A stretch of DNA of 35,266 nt from an uncultured Porphyromonadaceae bacterium (GCA_900545915.1 URAV01000036.1:1-35266), one strand, 5' to 3'. Shown: positions 1-7,837, counted from the stretch's first letter. Numbers and translations: made by a program. Notes: generated by a model not told the origin, from the sequence alone.

Positions 1-49
1 CACCTGCTTTGGGAGCAGGGGGTCCCAGGTTCGAATCCTGGTACCCCGA
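1..49 (+). tRNA. tRNA-Pro (UGG), 3' part only
   Basis: The 3' portion of a tRNA that begins outside the window. The anticodon stem CCTGC/GCAGG (3-7 and 15-19) encloses the loop TTTGGGA, so the anticodon is TGG (proline). A T-arm CCAGG-TTCGAAT-CCTGG (25-41) and the 3' acceptor strand TACCCCG with discriminator A follow. CCA is not encoded. A terminator hairpin follows directly. Confidence 0.93.
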
Positions 50-52
50 CAT

Positions 53-92
53 AAAAAAAGGAAGTTAAGTAAATTAGCTTCCTCTTTTTTTA
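53..92 (+). terminator. Terminator of tRNA-Pro
   Basis: GGAAGTTAA (60-68) pairs with TTAGCTTCC (74-82, one G-T pair) around a 5-nt loop. An A-run precedes it and a T-run (83-91) follows, a standard intrinsic terminator directly after the tRNA. Confidence 0.8.
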
Positions 93-497
93 TTTATTTC
101 TGTACGGCTTTAATGAGTTTCAAAAGACACTTTAACTATGAGCATACCTGTCCTGAATATTTAAAGGTTTTGGAATCCCCGACTAACTTACCAAATACCC
201 TTTAAAAAGTATTCGAATCTACGCAAAAAACAAATCAGTTATTCGGATCAAGATACAAAATCGACCGTTTTTGTTTCCATTAATATGTTATTTAGCCTAA
301 ACTATCTGTTACACCATTACCTATCAAGTATAAAATAAATTTAGGAATACAGCCATATACATATATAAAGACATAAAACTGTCAATATCTCAAGCAATTA
401 ATCGCTTATTTATGTATATAGCAGATATATTTACTTTTTAGCTATTAAAAATACGAAAAACTATAGCAGTCAAGAGAAAATAATTTTTTGCAAAATG
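93..497. other. Intergenic, nothing recognised
   Basis: About 400 bp of AT-rich sequence between the tRNA terminator and the 3' end of the small secreted protein gene. I see no convincing ORF, repeat copy or structured RNA in it. Confidence 0.5.
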
Positions 498-845
498 TTA
501 TTCTGATATCTTGGAACTTAAAATATAATGAAAGAAACAACCTCTATTCACTCCTGATGTTTCTGTTATAACGTAAGTTTGTTCTAATTTCCATCCTTCT
601 TTTGCCATATAATTTAATGCGTCCAACATTGACGTAAATTTTTTAGATTTTACTTTTTCGGCTTGTTGTTTAATTTTATCGTGAATCACTTCACCAAAAA
701 AAATTTCCACCTTTATCTTCTTTCCTGAGAAATTTCCGTCACCTATTATTTCACAATAAACGGATTGATCATTTTTGGATTCTTGACAGTAAGTAGACAA
801 TGCTACACTCATAATTAATAACAATGATAATAATAGCTTCTTCAT
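498..845 (-). CDS. Small secreted protein, DUF4177-like
   Basis: A 115-residue protein starting at MKKLLLSLLL, with an N-terminal signal peptide ending near TYCQ. The hydrophobic core and the terminal Q resemble Bacteroidota signal-peptidase I sites; the Cys has no good lipobox. The mature part contains LDALNYMAKEGWKLEQTYV, similar to the small 'xxLNxxGxxGWExV' fold of DUF4177-like proteins that are common as unnamed exported proteins in Bacteroides. I chose the internal Met over an in-frame Met 25 codons upstream, because the signal peptide begins there and the extra stretch overlaps the predicted promoter (891-921). Function is unknown; export to the periplasm or surface is the only supported statement. 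Confidence 0.7.
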   Translation of the reverse strand: MKKLLLSLLLIMSVALSTYCQESKNDQSVYCEIIGDGNFSGKKIKVEIFFGEVIHDKIKQQAEKVKSKKFTSMLDALNYMAKEGWKLEQTYVITETSGVNRGCFFHYILSSKISE

Positions 846-890
846 AAAATTAATGTTTTGGTCTGTAAATATGTTTATTGTTAATAACCG

Positions 891-921
891 CAATTTTACA
901 AAAAAAGAATAAAATAACAAA
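891..921 (-). promoter_or_regulatory. Predicted promoter of the small secreted protein
   Basis: On the minus strand TTTG (921-918) lies 19 nt upstream of TAAAATTG (898-891), one mismatch from the Bacteroidota -7 consensus TAnnTTTG. It is about 45 nt upstream of the chosen start codon. Confidence 0.45.
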
Positions 922-985
922 ACGAAATCCTATTTTATTATTCTATATTATATCGAATATCTTATTGAAATCAATTTATAAACTA

Positions 986-1195
986 CTAAATAAGTTTCCC
1001 TTTGAATAATACTTCAAAGATTGAAATCGTACTTATCTTTTTCAAAGAAACATCAAATGAGATATTTTCATCCAGCTCCAGCCAATAAGTACACATATTA
1101 TCAATTTTATAAATTTGGCATTGTTCCTGAGTAGTATTTTTTTAATCGGAATCAGCAAATGTTCCGCATAATTGCCGATCATAATTAGAGTAAAA
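986..1195 (-). pseudogene. Degraded gene fragment, unrecognised
   Basis: On the minus strand, protein-like reading (YWLELDENISFDVSLKK, then ISIFEVLFKGKLI and a TAG stop at 988-986) is preceded in another frame by IGNYAEHLLIPIKK. The switch falls at an A7 run near 1136-1142, so the piece looks like a frameshifted C-terminal remnant of a gene. Its upstream part is replaced by sequence resembling the dispersed repeat family. I do not recognise the parent protein. Confidence 0.3.
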
Positions 1196-1272
1196 CTTTC
1201 TTTTCCCTACGATGTTCTTTATCGGAACTGAAAAAACAGCTTTAAAAAAACTTTCAAAACATCTAAAACAGT
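1196..1272 (+). repeat. Possible right-half remnant of the dispersed fold-back repeat
   Basis: The stretch with CTTTATCGGAACTGAAAAAA and the following AAAC/TTTCAAAACATC segments resembles the right halves of the copies at 5007 and 7434. No terminal repeat is preserved, so this is probably an old fragment. Confidence 0.35.
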
Positions 1273-1290
1273 TTTTCCAGTAGAAAATAT

Positions 1291-1328
1291 ATAAAAAATA
1301 AAGGCAAACCATTAAATAGTCTGCCTTT
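1291..1328 (-). terminator. Terminator of the 6S-like RNA
   Basis: AAAGGCAGAC pairs with GTTTGCCTTT (1328-1319 with 1309-1300, one G-T pair) around a 9-nt loop. On the minus strand a T-rich run follows. It lies just past the closing stem of the RNA gene. Confidence 0.7.
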
Positions 1329-1336
1329 TATAAAGA

Positions 1337-1533
1337 AAGGTTGCATCGTAGGATGCGATGAAACTCCGAATAACAGGATTTGAGTGCCCCCTTCCTTTGT
1401 AATCCACCGTGCATAACGCATACCTCTCGGCGTGGCCCGCCATTAGAAGAGAAAGCTTTGTTCTCGGTATTTCATAAGATTTGATGAGTTTCCCAATCTA
1501 CTAGGATGCAACCTTATGTCTTACTCGCTTTCT
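1337..1533 (-). ncRNA. ssrS: 6S-like RNA (Bacteroidales-1 type)
   Basis: A roughly 180-200 nt non-coding transcript whose ends form a perfect 11-bp closing stem (1337-1347 with 1505-1515). A further helix, GAAACTC/GAGTTTC (1360-1366 with 1486-1492), continues inward, and the rest is a long imperfect rod with an unpaired centre. That is the architecture of 6S RNA, which mimics an open promoter and binds RNA polymerase holoenzyme. The gene has its own consensus promoter and terminator and lies directly downstream of rplT. The published Bacteroidales-1 RNA motif, proposed to be 6S RNA, is known from exactly this position (recalled, not searched). The 5' end is inferred from the promoter. The strand follows from promoter and terminator. 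Confidence 0.8.
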
Positions 1534-1539
1534 GTATTA

Positions 1540-1570
1540 CAAATATAGTAAAAGTAGCACAATAATCAAA
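1540..1570 (-). promoter_or_regulatory. Promoter of the 6S-like RNA
   Basis: A perfect Bacteroidota promoter on the minus strand: TTTG (1570-1567), a 19-nt spacer, then TATATTTG (1547-1540). Initiation is expected near 1533, about 17 nt before the closing stem. Confidence 0.8.
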
Positions 1571-1580
1571 TTTTTAGGAC

Positions 1581-1616
1581 AAAAAAATAAGGCTTCTTGT
1601 ATAAGAAACCTTATTT
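1581..1616 (-). terminator. Terminator of the thrS-infC-rpmI-rplT operon
   Basis: AAATAAGGTTTCTT pairs with AAGAAGCCTTATTT (14 bp including one G-T) around ATAC. On the minus strand a run of seven T follows. It lies 19 bp after the rplT stop and separates the operon from the 6S-like RNA. Confidence 0.85.
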
Positions 1617-1634
1617 TATATATTAATAAATGAG

Positions 1635-1985
1635 TTAAGCTTTCTTTGCTTGCTCTACAATAGCCTTGAAAGCATCATTATTGTTCATTGCCAAATCTGC
1701 AAGAACCTTGCGGTTGATTTCAATACCGGCTTTATGCAAAGCTCCCATTAATTTAGAATATGACATGCCTTCCAAACGAGCCGCTGCATTAATACGCTGA
1801 ATCCACAATGCTCTGAACTCGCGTTTTTTAGCTTTACGGTCACGGTAAGCATAGGTTAAACCTTTCTCCCATGTATTTTTAGCTACGGTCCAAACATTTT
1901 TTCTAGAACCATAGTAACCCTTGGTTAATTTTAAAATTTTCTTTCTTCTTGCTCTTGAAGCAACGTGATTTACTGATCTTGGCAT
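1635..1985 (-). CDS. rplT: 50S ribosomal protein bL20
   Basis: A 116-residue, strongly basic protein starting MPRSVNHVASRARRKKILK and carrying the family block GYYGSRKNVWTVAK. Length and sequence are those of bL20, which binds 23S rRNA early in 50S assembly and in several bacteria represses its own operon by binding an mRNA mimic of its rRNA site. It is last in thrS-infC-rpmI-rplT, the conserved order. The 116-nt spacer before it is unusually long for this tight operon and holds a structured segment with a strong SD-like sequence (separate entry). A terminator follows 19 bp downstream. Confidence 0.98.
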   Translation of the reverse strand: MPRSVNHVASRARRKKILKLTKGYYGSRKNVWTVAKNTWEKGLTYAYRDRKAKKREFRALWIQRINAAARLEGMSYSKLMGALHKAGIEINRKVLADLAMNNNDAFKAIVEQAKKA

Positions 1986-2001
1986 AGTTTTTACTTGTTT
2001 T

Positions 2002-2050
2002 GAATGTTAGCGTCACCTCCTCACGGGATGATCTTCAGGCTATGACATTC
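2002..2050 (-). promoter_or_regulatory. Candidate structured leader of rplT with looped SD
   Basis: In the rpmI-rplT spacer the transcript can form GAATGT/ACATTC (2050-2045 with 2007-2002) plus TAGC/GCTA (2042-2039 with 2011-2008). This is a 10-bp stem with one 2-nt bulge. Its 27-nt loop exposes AGGAGGTGA (2021-2013), complementary to the 16S anti-SD. The start codon is about 28 nt further downstream, too far for a standard SD. An autoregulatory site is possible but unproven. Confidence 0.45.
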
Positions 2051-2101
2051 GGTTAATAAAATTTTAAACTCGCTTTTTGCTTTAAATAAAAAATCGAAGG
2101 C

Positions 2102-2299
2102 TTATTTCAAGCACAATAACTCTTTCACGTTATTGATATCTGCAGAAGATACAAGAGTGAAATGAGTAAGATTTCTTTTTTGCTTTTTAGTCTTTTTCGT
2201 CAGAATATGACTTTTGAAAGCGTGTTTTCTTTTGATTTTTCCTGATCCGGTAAGGACGAACCTTTTTTTGGCACCGGAGTTAGTTTTCATCTTTGGCAT
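2102..2299 (-). CDS. rpmI: 50S ribosomal protein bL35
   Basis: A 65-residue, Lys/Arg-rich protein beginning MPKMKTNSGAKKRF, with the KRKHAFKSHILTKK block of bL35. It is a component of the large ribosomal subunit, encoded between infC (59 nt upstream) and rplT as in most bacteria. Start and length match the family. It is presumably translated from the same mRNA as infC, since no promoter or terminator is evident in the short gap. Confidence 0.97.
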   Translation of the reverse strand: MPKMKTNSGAKKRFVLTGSGKIKRKHAFKSHILTKKTKKQKRNLTHFTLVSSADINNVKELLCLK

Positions 2300-2358
2300 C
2301 TTACTAAATTTTAATTTATGTATTACTAAAACATATAATATTGAGTCTCCTCAATTTT

Positions 2359-2928
2359 CTACTTTTTCTTAGGAGTAAGCATTATAATCATGCGCTTACC
2401 TTCTAAAACGGGCAATTGCTCTACTCTGCCATAATCTTCCAAATCATTGGCAAAACGAAGTAAAAGCACTTCCCCTTGTTCTTTGAACAATATAGAACGC
2501 CCTTTAAAGAAAACATAAGCTTTGACCTTCGCACCTTCTTCAAGGAAACCTTTGGCATGCTTTAATTTAAAATTATAATCATGATCATCAGTCTGAGGTC
2601 CGAAGCGAATCTCCTTTACGACCACTTTAGTCGATTTAGCTTTCTGTTCTTTTAATCGTTTTTTCTGCTGATAAAGGAATTTCTGATAATCCGTAATCCG
2701 ACAAACAGGAGGAACTGCATTTGGAGAAATTTCTACAAGATCGAGTTCTTGTTCTTCTGCAATACGCAAAGCGTCTTGAATAGAATAAACTCCTTGTTCG
2801 ACATTTTCTCCTACCAATCTAACTTCTTTTACCTTAATTTTTTCATTGGTACGGTACAACTCTTTCATTCCTTCATTTTTCTTTGAAGGATAATTTTTAT
2901 TAACTCCTAAATTGTTTTTTTTCTCCAT
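2359..2928 (-). CDS. infC: Translation initiation factor IF-3
   Basis: A 189-residue IF-3 that keeps 30S subunits free and checks initiator-tRNA/start-codon pairing. The N-domain begins around YRTNEKIKVKEVRLVGEN and continues through LDLVEISPNAVPPVCRITDY. The linker carries KEQKAKSTKVVVKEIRF and the C-domain DDHDYNFKLKHAKGFLEEG. The first ~20 residues (MEKKNNLGVNKN...) are an Asn/Lys-rich extension. An internal ATG at residue 21 (MKELYRTNEK) is a plausible alternative start. The gene starts 4 nt after the thrS stop, so the two are probably translationally coupled. The C-terminus ends PKKK, without the long Ala/Pro tail of some Bacteroides homologues. Confidence 0.97.
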   Translation of the reverse strand: MEKKNNLGVNKNYPSKKNEGMKELYRTNEKIKVKEVRLVGENVEQGVYSIQDALRIAEEQELDLVEISPNAVPPVCRITDYQKFLYQQKKRLKEQKAKSTKVVVKEIRFGPQTDDHDYNFKLKHAKGFLEEGAKVKAYVFFKGRSILFKEQGEVLLLRFANDLEDYGRVEQLPVLEGKRMIIMLTPKKK

Positions 2929-2932
2929 TCAA

Positions 2933-4873
2933 TTACCATTGGGTTATCATTCTTTCAACTTCTTCAGTCAGAAGTTCGGCAAAGGTAGTAATTTTCATCG
3001 AACCTTTATCACCTTCACCCTGTTTTCTTACAGAAACTTCTTTATTTTGTTCCTCTTTCTCACCGACAATGAGCAAATAAGGAATTCTTTTCAGTTCATT
3101 ATCACGTATTTTCCGTCCGATCTTTTCATTTCGGTCATCTACAGTCGTACGTATATCCTGCATTTCGAGTTGCGCGGCAACTTCATGTGCATAGTCGTTA
3201 TATTTTTCACTGATAGGCATCACGACAACCTGTTCCGGAGTCAACCACAAAGGGAATTTTCCGGCAGTATGTTCGATAAGAACCGCAACAAAACGTTCCA
3301 TTGAACCGAACGGTGCTCGATGTATCATAACTGGACGATGTTTTTGATTATCACTTCCTGTATATTCAAGCTCGAACCGTTCCGGTAAATTATAATCGAC
3401 CTGAATAGTTCCCAACTGCCAACGGCGTCCGATAGCATCTTTTACCATAAAATCGAGTTTCGGTCCATAAAAAGCGGCTTCTCCCAATTCTACTCTGGCA
3501 TTTAAGCCCTTTTCTTCACAGGCCTCCACTATAGCTCGCTCTGCTTTTTCCCAATTTTCGTCAGAACCGATATATTTTTCCCGATTATTCGGATCACGCA
3601 AAGAAATTTGAGCTTCGAAATTCTTGAAATCAAGAGCTTTGAATATAATGAATATAATATCCATTACTTTTAAAAATTCTTCCTTCAACTGATCGGGACG
3701 ACAAAAGATATGAGCATCATCTTGAGTAAATCCTCTAACTCTTGTCAAACCATGCAATTCTCCGCTTTGTTCATAACGATATACTGTTCCGAATTCTGCA
3801 AATCGCAAAGGCAATTCTTTATATGAACGAGGAAAAGCTTTATATATCTCACAATGATGAGGACAATTCATGGGTTTCAACAAAAATTCTTCACCTTCTT
3901 CAGGTGTATGAATAGGCTGGAAAGAATCTTTACCATATTTGGCATAATGTCCGGACGTCACATATAATAATTTATTACCGATATGGGGAGTTATGACCTG
4001 TTGATACCCAAATCGCTTCTGAATACGACGCAAGAAATTTTCAAGCCGGTCACGTAAAAGAGCTCCCTTTGGAAGCCATAATGGTAATCCCTGTCCTACG
4101 GCCTGTGAGAATGTAAATAGTTCTAATTCTTTCCCGATTTTTCGATGATCACGTTTTTTTGCCTCTTCCATCAAAGCCAAATACTCGTCTAACATTTTCT
4201 TTTTCGGGAAAGAAATGCCATATATACGTGTCAGCTGATGACGTTTCTCATCACCTCGCCAATACGCTCCAGCAAGAGATGTTATTTTCACTGCTTTAAT
4301 CGGAGCGGTATTAGACAAATGCGGACCTCGACAAAGATCGGTAAAGTTTCCTTGCGTGTACGTAGAGATCGTCCCGTCTTCCAATTCGGTAATTAATTCT
4401 ACTTTATATTCTTCGTTCCGCTCTCCAAACATTTTCAAAGCATCGGCTTTTGATATATCATGCCGTACAATCGCTTCTTTTTTAGAAACAAGTTCAGCCA
4501 TTTTAGCTTCGATAGCTGTAAAATCGCCTTCTTTAATAGGTGTATCGCCCGGATCTACATCATAATAAAATCCGTTCTCTATCGCCGGACCGATTCCGAA
4601 CTTTATACCGGGATAAAGTTCTTGTAATGCTTCGGCCAACAAGTGGGCTGATGAATGCCAAAACGCATGTTTACCCTCCGGATCATCCCATTTAAATAAT
4701 TTTATAGAGGCATCTTCATTTATAGGACGAGAAATATCCCATTCTTGCCCGTTTATCGAAGCTGCGAGAACATCCTGAGCCAAACGAGGACTAATACTTT
4801 CGGCTATCTGCAACGGAGTAGTTCCCTTAACGAATTCTTTAACCGATTGATCGGGAAAAGTTATTTTTATCAT
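2933..4873 (-). CDS. thrS: Threonyl-tRNA synthetase
   Basis: A 646-residue class II synthetase that charges tRNA-Thr in the cytoplasm. Domains in order: TGS (1-62), an editing domain with HSSAH (H73, H77) and CRGPH, a catalytic core with the zinc/motif-2 segment LKPMNCPHHCEIYK and motif 3 HRAPFGSMERF, and a C-terminal anticodon-binding domain ending TEEVERMITQW. I start at MIKITFPDQS. Upstream in-frame Mets would add a Cys/Asn-rich stretch unlike the family and lie in the leader. The predicted -7 box at 4995-4988 gives a leader of about 107 nt with two short hairpins. First gene of the operon with infC, rpmI and rplT. A fold-back repeat begins 12 bp upstream of the -7 box. Confidence 0.97.
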   Translation of the reverse strand: MIKITFPDQSVKEFVKGTTPLQIAESISPRLAQDVLAASINGQEWDISRPINEDASIKLFKWDDPEGKHAFWHSSAHLLAEALQELYPGIKFGIGPAIENGFYYDVDPGDTPIKEGDFTAIEAKMAELVSKKEAIVRHDISKADALKMFGERNEEYKVELITELEDGTISTYTQGNFTDLCRGPHLSNTAPIKAVKITSLAGAYWRGDEKRHQLTRIYGISFPKKKMLDEYLALMEEAKKRDHRKIGKELELFTFSQAVGQGLPLWLPKGALLRDRLENFLRRIQKRFGYQQVITPHIGNKLLYVTSGHYAKYGKDSFQPIHTPEEGEEFLLKPMNCPHHCEIYKAFPRSYKELPLRFAEFGTVYRYEQSGELHGLTRVRGFTQDDAHIFCRPDQLKEEFLKVMDIIFIIFKALDFKNFEAQISLRDPNNREKYIGSDENWEKAERAIVEACEEKGLNARVELGEAAFYGPKLDFMVKDAIGRRWQLGTIQVDYNLPERFELEYTGSDNQKHRPVMIHRAPFGSMERFVAVLIEHTAGKFPLWLTPEQVVVMPISEKYNDYAHEVAAQLEMQDIRTTVDDRNEKIGRKIRDNELKRIPYLLIVGEKEEQNKEVSVRKQGEGDKGSMKITTFAELLTEEVERMITQW

Positions 4874-4987
4874 AATCTTTGTTTTCTTGTTGCGCATAGC
4901 ATTAATACAACACGCAAAATGTAACAATTGTTTTTTATAATTCTTATTTCCTAAGTCTCTATAGAAAGAGATATTTTATCAAGAGCA

Positions 4988-4995
4988 CAAAAGTA
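4988..4995 (-). promoter_or_regulatory. Predicted -7 box of the thrS operon
   Basis: TACTTTTG on the minus strand fits TAnnTTTG. The expected -33 position (about 5015-5018) falls inside the repeat element beginning at 5007 and shows no TTTG, so the promoter may have been altered by the insertion. Confidence 0.5.
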
Positions 4996-5006
4996 ATAAT
5001 TTTTTA

Positions 5007-5231
5007 GAGCCTGTTTAAATTTTATGGCAATATTTTTTTAACTATTCGATAAGATGATTTTCAGACCTTTTAAGGACCGATCTAAATTTTCCGATAAAAG
5101 TTTATATCCAGACTTGTTGAGTCTGCTTCCGATCAGGTCTCTTACTCCTACACGTCACGTAGTCTGCTACTCTCCTTATCGGGACTGAAAAATGCCTCTA
5201 AAACAGTTCTCAAAAAATGTCCGTGCAAGTC
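5007..5231 (+). repeat. Fold-back repeat, composite copy (MITE-like)
   Basis: Begins GAGCCTGTTTAAATTTT and ends GTGCAAGTC, with TTA directly on both sides (5004-5006 and 5232-5234). A second left-end-like segment (CGATCTAAATTTTCCGATAAAAG) starts near 5088, so it may be two copies fused or a rearranged copy. The right half (CCTTATCGGGACTGAAAAAT) matches the copy at 7434. It fills the space between the thrS promoter and the TPR gene. Confidence 0.65.
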
Positions 5232-5253
5232 TTAATGAATGTATTTTAAAAAC

Positions 5254-7389
5254 TCAATCTCCCAGTCTTTTAATAATATTATAAGCAGAAACTATTCCTA
5301 ATTCTCCGGCCTTACTCAAGTCGGCAATACCTTTTTGAGTCTCACCTAAAAAGACATACACTAATCCTCTATTAAAATATGCATCTGAGAAATCCGGACG
5401 TAAACGAATCGCTTCATTATAATCAGCTAAAGCTGCCCGAAAATCTTTTTGTGCACATCTTACATTAGCTCGATTATAATAACCGTAAACGAATTGCGGC
5501 GCCATTTCTATAACTTTATCGTAATCTCGAAGAACCATCTCATAATCCATTCCGACCGATTCTTTTTTATTTGACGATGAATTGGGTAATAATATCGATG
5601 ATGCCGGACTCTTTGATAAACCAAATGTTTCGGAAACAGATTTATTATTTTGAGCATCGAAATCTTGGGTAGAAGCTCTATATTCAATTTGCTTAAACCG
5701 GACGACCGCTCGCATAAAATAAGCCAAAACGAAATTATCGCTTAACTGTATCACTCGGTTCAGATCATCTAAAGAACTTGCAAAATCTTGTATCAACATA
5801 AAATCGAGAGCTCGTCCGAAGTACGGGACTGCATTACGCGGATTTATTTCTATCAACTTCGAATAATCATTGATCGAAATAAAATGTTTATTAATTTTTG
5901 CAGAGTCCAATGCCATCTCAGCATTTGTCAATAATACCCGATAAGGTAATATCCCGGCTCTATTCAGATTTTCAACCTCAGGAATAAAAGAAATTGTCTG
6001 TTTCACCTGATCTGGTCTTTCATAATATGTAAGAACAAATGCCGGAGCTATCTCTACATTAAAATTCTTATCTTGTACCCTACCTCTTATCTCATTAGTA
6101 TATTTACTCTTCATGTCGGTATTGTCCGCAACCAGCAATCGATCAAATTTATTTATATTTTTGTCAGATTCTTTTCTTACCTTATCAGCATCTTTCTCTG
6201 AAGTATTATTTTCAGATTCATCGACATTATCTGCAACTTCTTCATAATTTTTATTCGTATTCTTTTGTTCCTCATAAAGTTTCATCGCCTTCTGATAATC
6301 AGATTTTCCTCCGGAAATATCTCCCGATTTTCTTTTCGCTTCAGAACGGGCATAATATCCAGAATAAAAATCCGGATATTGATTCAATACTTTATTATAA
6401 TCTTTGACCGCAGCCCTATAATTTCCTAATTCATCATATAATACTGCCCGATTATAGTAAGCAAAATAATTATCCGGTTCATACTTCAATACAAAGGAAA
6501 AATCTTCTATTGCTTTATTTTTTTCACCAACTTGAGCTCTCAACAGACCTCGATTATAATGAGCCATCAGATTATTAGGATCGATCTCCACTACTCTATC
6601 ATAATCGGCCATCGTACCTCTCAAATCATCCAAATGATATTTTATCAATGCCCGATTAATATAATAAGAAGACATATTCGGGTCAAGCCGTAGAGCTTCA
6701 TTCATGTCCGCCAAAGCATCTTGATAGTCTTTTGTATACTGAAATTTAATAATAGCCCGTTGTGCGTATGCATACGAAAGATGCTTATCTAAAGAAATAG
6801 CTTTATCTATATCTTTGATCGCTCTCAAAGTATCCTTTTTTTCCAACCAAAACTGACTCCGACTCAAATAGCCGTTATAATAAGACGGATGGATCGAAAT
6901 AAGTTTATCAAAACTTTTTTCTGCATCATCATATTTTTTGAGCTGGACTTCTGCTATTGCTTTATTTCCCAAAAAGGTCCGATCTTCAGGAGCATATTTC
7001 AGACCTTCATTGTAATCATCGATCGCCCCTTGGTAATCTCCTAAATTCTGACGGGCAATTCCTCGAACCTGATATGCTCCTGTAATAAAAGGATTACGTT
7101 CGAGACATAAGTTACAATCTTCCTCTGCACCTCTGAAATCTTCCAAACTTAACTTGGCAGCAGCCCTATAAAAATAAGGTTCTGCCATATAAGGTTTTAC
7201 CTTTATAACTTGATTAAAGTATTGTATAGAAAGTATGTAATCTTCAAAATAAAGAGCGTTGCGACCAATATTCATTACACGTTCCGTATTCAATTGAGCT
7301 TGAGTCGGAACGAGAAAACTTATTAATCCCAAAAATAACAAAATGATTCTTTTTAAATATACCATCATACGGGAAAACTGTATTTTCAT
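5254..7389 (-). CDS. Secreted multi-TPR protein
   Basis: A 711-residue protein with a signal peptide (hydrophobic core ~14-30, cleavage near TQAQ), followed by about ten tetratricopeptide repeats to residue ~380. Typical units read AYYNRAVLYDELGNYRAAVK and GYYNRANVRCAQKDFRAALA. A polar Asn/Asp/Lys/Glu-rich linker (~380-430) leads to a segment of low similarity, then four or so further TPRs, some separated by a Ser/Asn-rich linker (~595-630), up to the C-terminus. TPRs form a superhelix for protein-protein contacts, so a periplasmic or outer-membrane-associated scaffold is the supportable role; the partner is unknown. The start could be Met8 or Met9 instead of Met1. Its predicted promoter lies beyond a full fold-back repeat (7434-7627), so the mRNA leader would contain that repeat. 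Confidence 0.85.
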   Translation of the reverse strand: MKIQFSRMMVYLKRIILLFLGLISFLVPTQAQLNTERVMNIGRNALYFEDYILSIQYFNQVIKVKPYMAEPYFYRAAAKLSLEDFRGAEEDCNLCLERNPFITGAYQVRGIARQNLGDYQGAIDDYNEGLKYAPEDRTFLGNKAIAEVQLKKYDDAEKSFDKLISIHPSYYNGYLSRSQFWLEKKDTLRAIKDIDKAISLDKHLSYAYAQRAIIKFQYTKDYQDALADMNEALRLDPNMSSYYINRALIKYHLDDLRGTMADYDRVVEIDPNNLMAHYNRGLLRAQVGEKNKAIEDFSFVLKYEPDNYFAYYNRAVLYDELGNYRAAVKDYNKVLNQYPDFYSGYYARSEAKRKSGDISGGKSDYQKAMKLYEEQKNTNKNYEEVADNVDESENNTSEKDADKVRKESDKNINKFDRLLVADNTDMKSKYTNEIRGRVQDKNFNVEIAPAFVLTYYERPDQVKQTISFIPEVENLNRAGILPYRVLLTNAEMALDSAKINKHFISINDYSKLIEINPRNAVPYFGRALDFMLIQDFASSLDDLNRVIQLSDNFVLAYFMRAVVRFKQIEYRASTQDFDAQNNKSVSETFGLSKSPASSILLPNSSSNKKESVGMDYEMVLRDYDKVIEMAPQFVYGYYNRANVRCAQKDFRAALADYNEAIRLRPDFSDAYFNRGLVYVFLGETQKGIADLSKAGELGIVSAYNIIKRLGD

Positions 7390-7433
7390 TTTTCGGCATC
7401 TTCTTTTTTAACCTGTCGTCCATATAGGTTTAA

Positions 7434-7627
7434 GAGCCTGTCTAAATTTTCCAATAAAAAATACTATCAGGTCATCTTTGCGTTTTCTTCTGGTCTTTAT
7501 GAACCTTTTTTCAGACTGTTTTTCTGTTTCTATACATCTTGCAGCCTACTACTGCTTCCCTTATCGGAACAAAAAACATCGGCGAAAACAGTCATCAAAA
7601 AATGTCCTGTAAAATTTTGACAGACTC
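7434..7627 (+). repeat. Fold-back repeat, full copy (subtype A)
   Basis: 194 bp from GAGCCTGTCTAAATTTTCC to AAAATTTTGACAGACTC, flanked by TAA on both sides (7431-7433 and 7628-7630). The ends are inverted repeats. Inside, GACTGTTTTTCTGTTTC opposes GAACAAAAAACATC and GAAAACAGTC. A 60-codon ORF here is incidental. Confidence 0.8.
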
Positions 7628-7634
7628 TAAATCG

Positions 7635-7642
7635 CAAATGTA
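7635..7642 (-). promoter_or_regulatory. Predicted -7 box of the TPR gene
   Basis: TACATTTG on the minus strand fits TAnnTTTG exactly. Initiation would be near 7628, the edge of the repeat at 7434-7627, placing the whole repeat in the 5' leader. No clear TTTG -33 box is seen. Confidence 0.45.
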
Positions 7643-7782
7643 GGGATTTTATAGTATAAAGTTTTACTCTATCATCATATTTTATAGCTTTTTCTTTCTT
7701 ATAAACATGCAAAAGTTTTTATTTATCATTACTCAATAAACTCATTCTCCTGAATTACACAAGAATTTTATAAATCATAATG

Positions 7783-7837
7783 CCACACTCATTTATCGGA
7801 ATAAAGACATTCTATAAAAAATTTAGACGACTGACTC
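7783..7837 (+). repeat. Fold-back repeat, right-end remnant
   Basis: TTTATCGGAATAAAGACATTC followed by AAAAAATTTAGACGACTGACTC matches the right end of the family. It ends in GACTC exactly three bases (TAA) before the next copy starts, indicating that the later element inserted at the junction. Confidence 0.55.

Noticed and set aside
4874..4987. T-box or other riboswitch in the thrS leader
   Set aside because: The leader has only two short hairpins (TCTCT/AGAGA and TTGCG/CGCAA) and no T-box sequence; T-boxes are not expected in Bacteroidota.
7530..7712. 60-codon minus-strand ORF
   Set aside because: It runs through the fold-back repeat and across its border into the TPR gene's promoter; composition is not protein-like.
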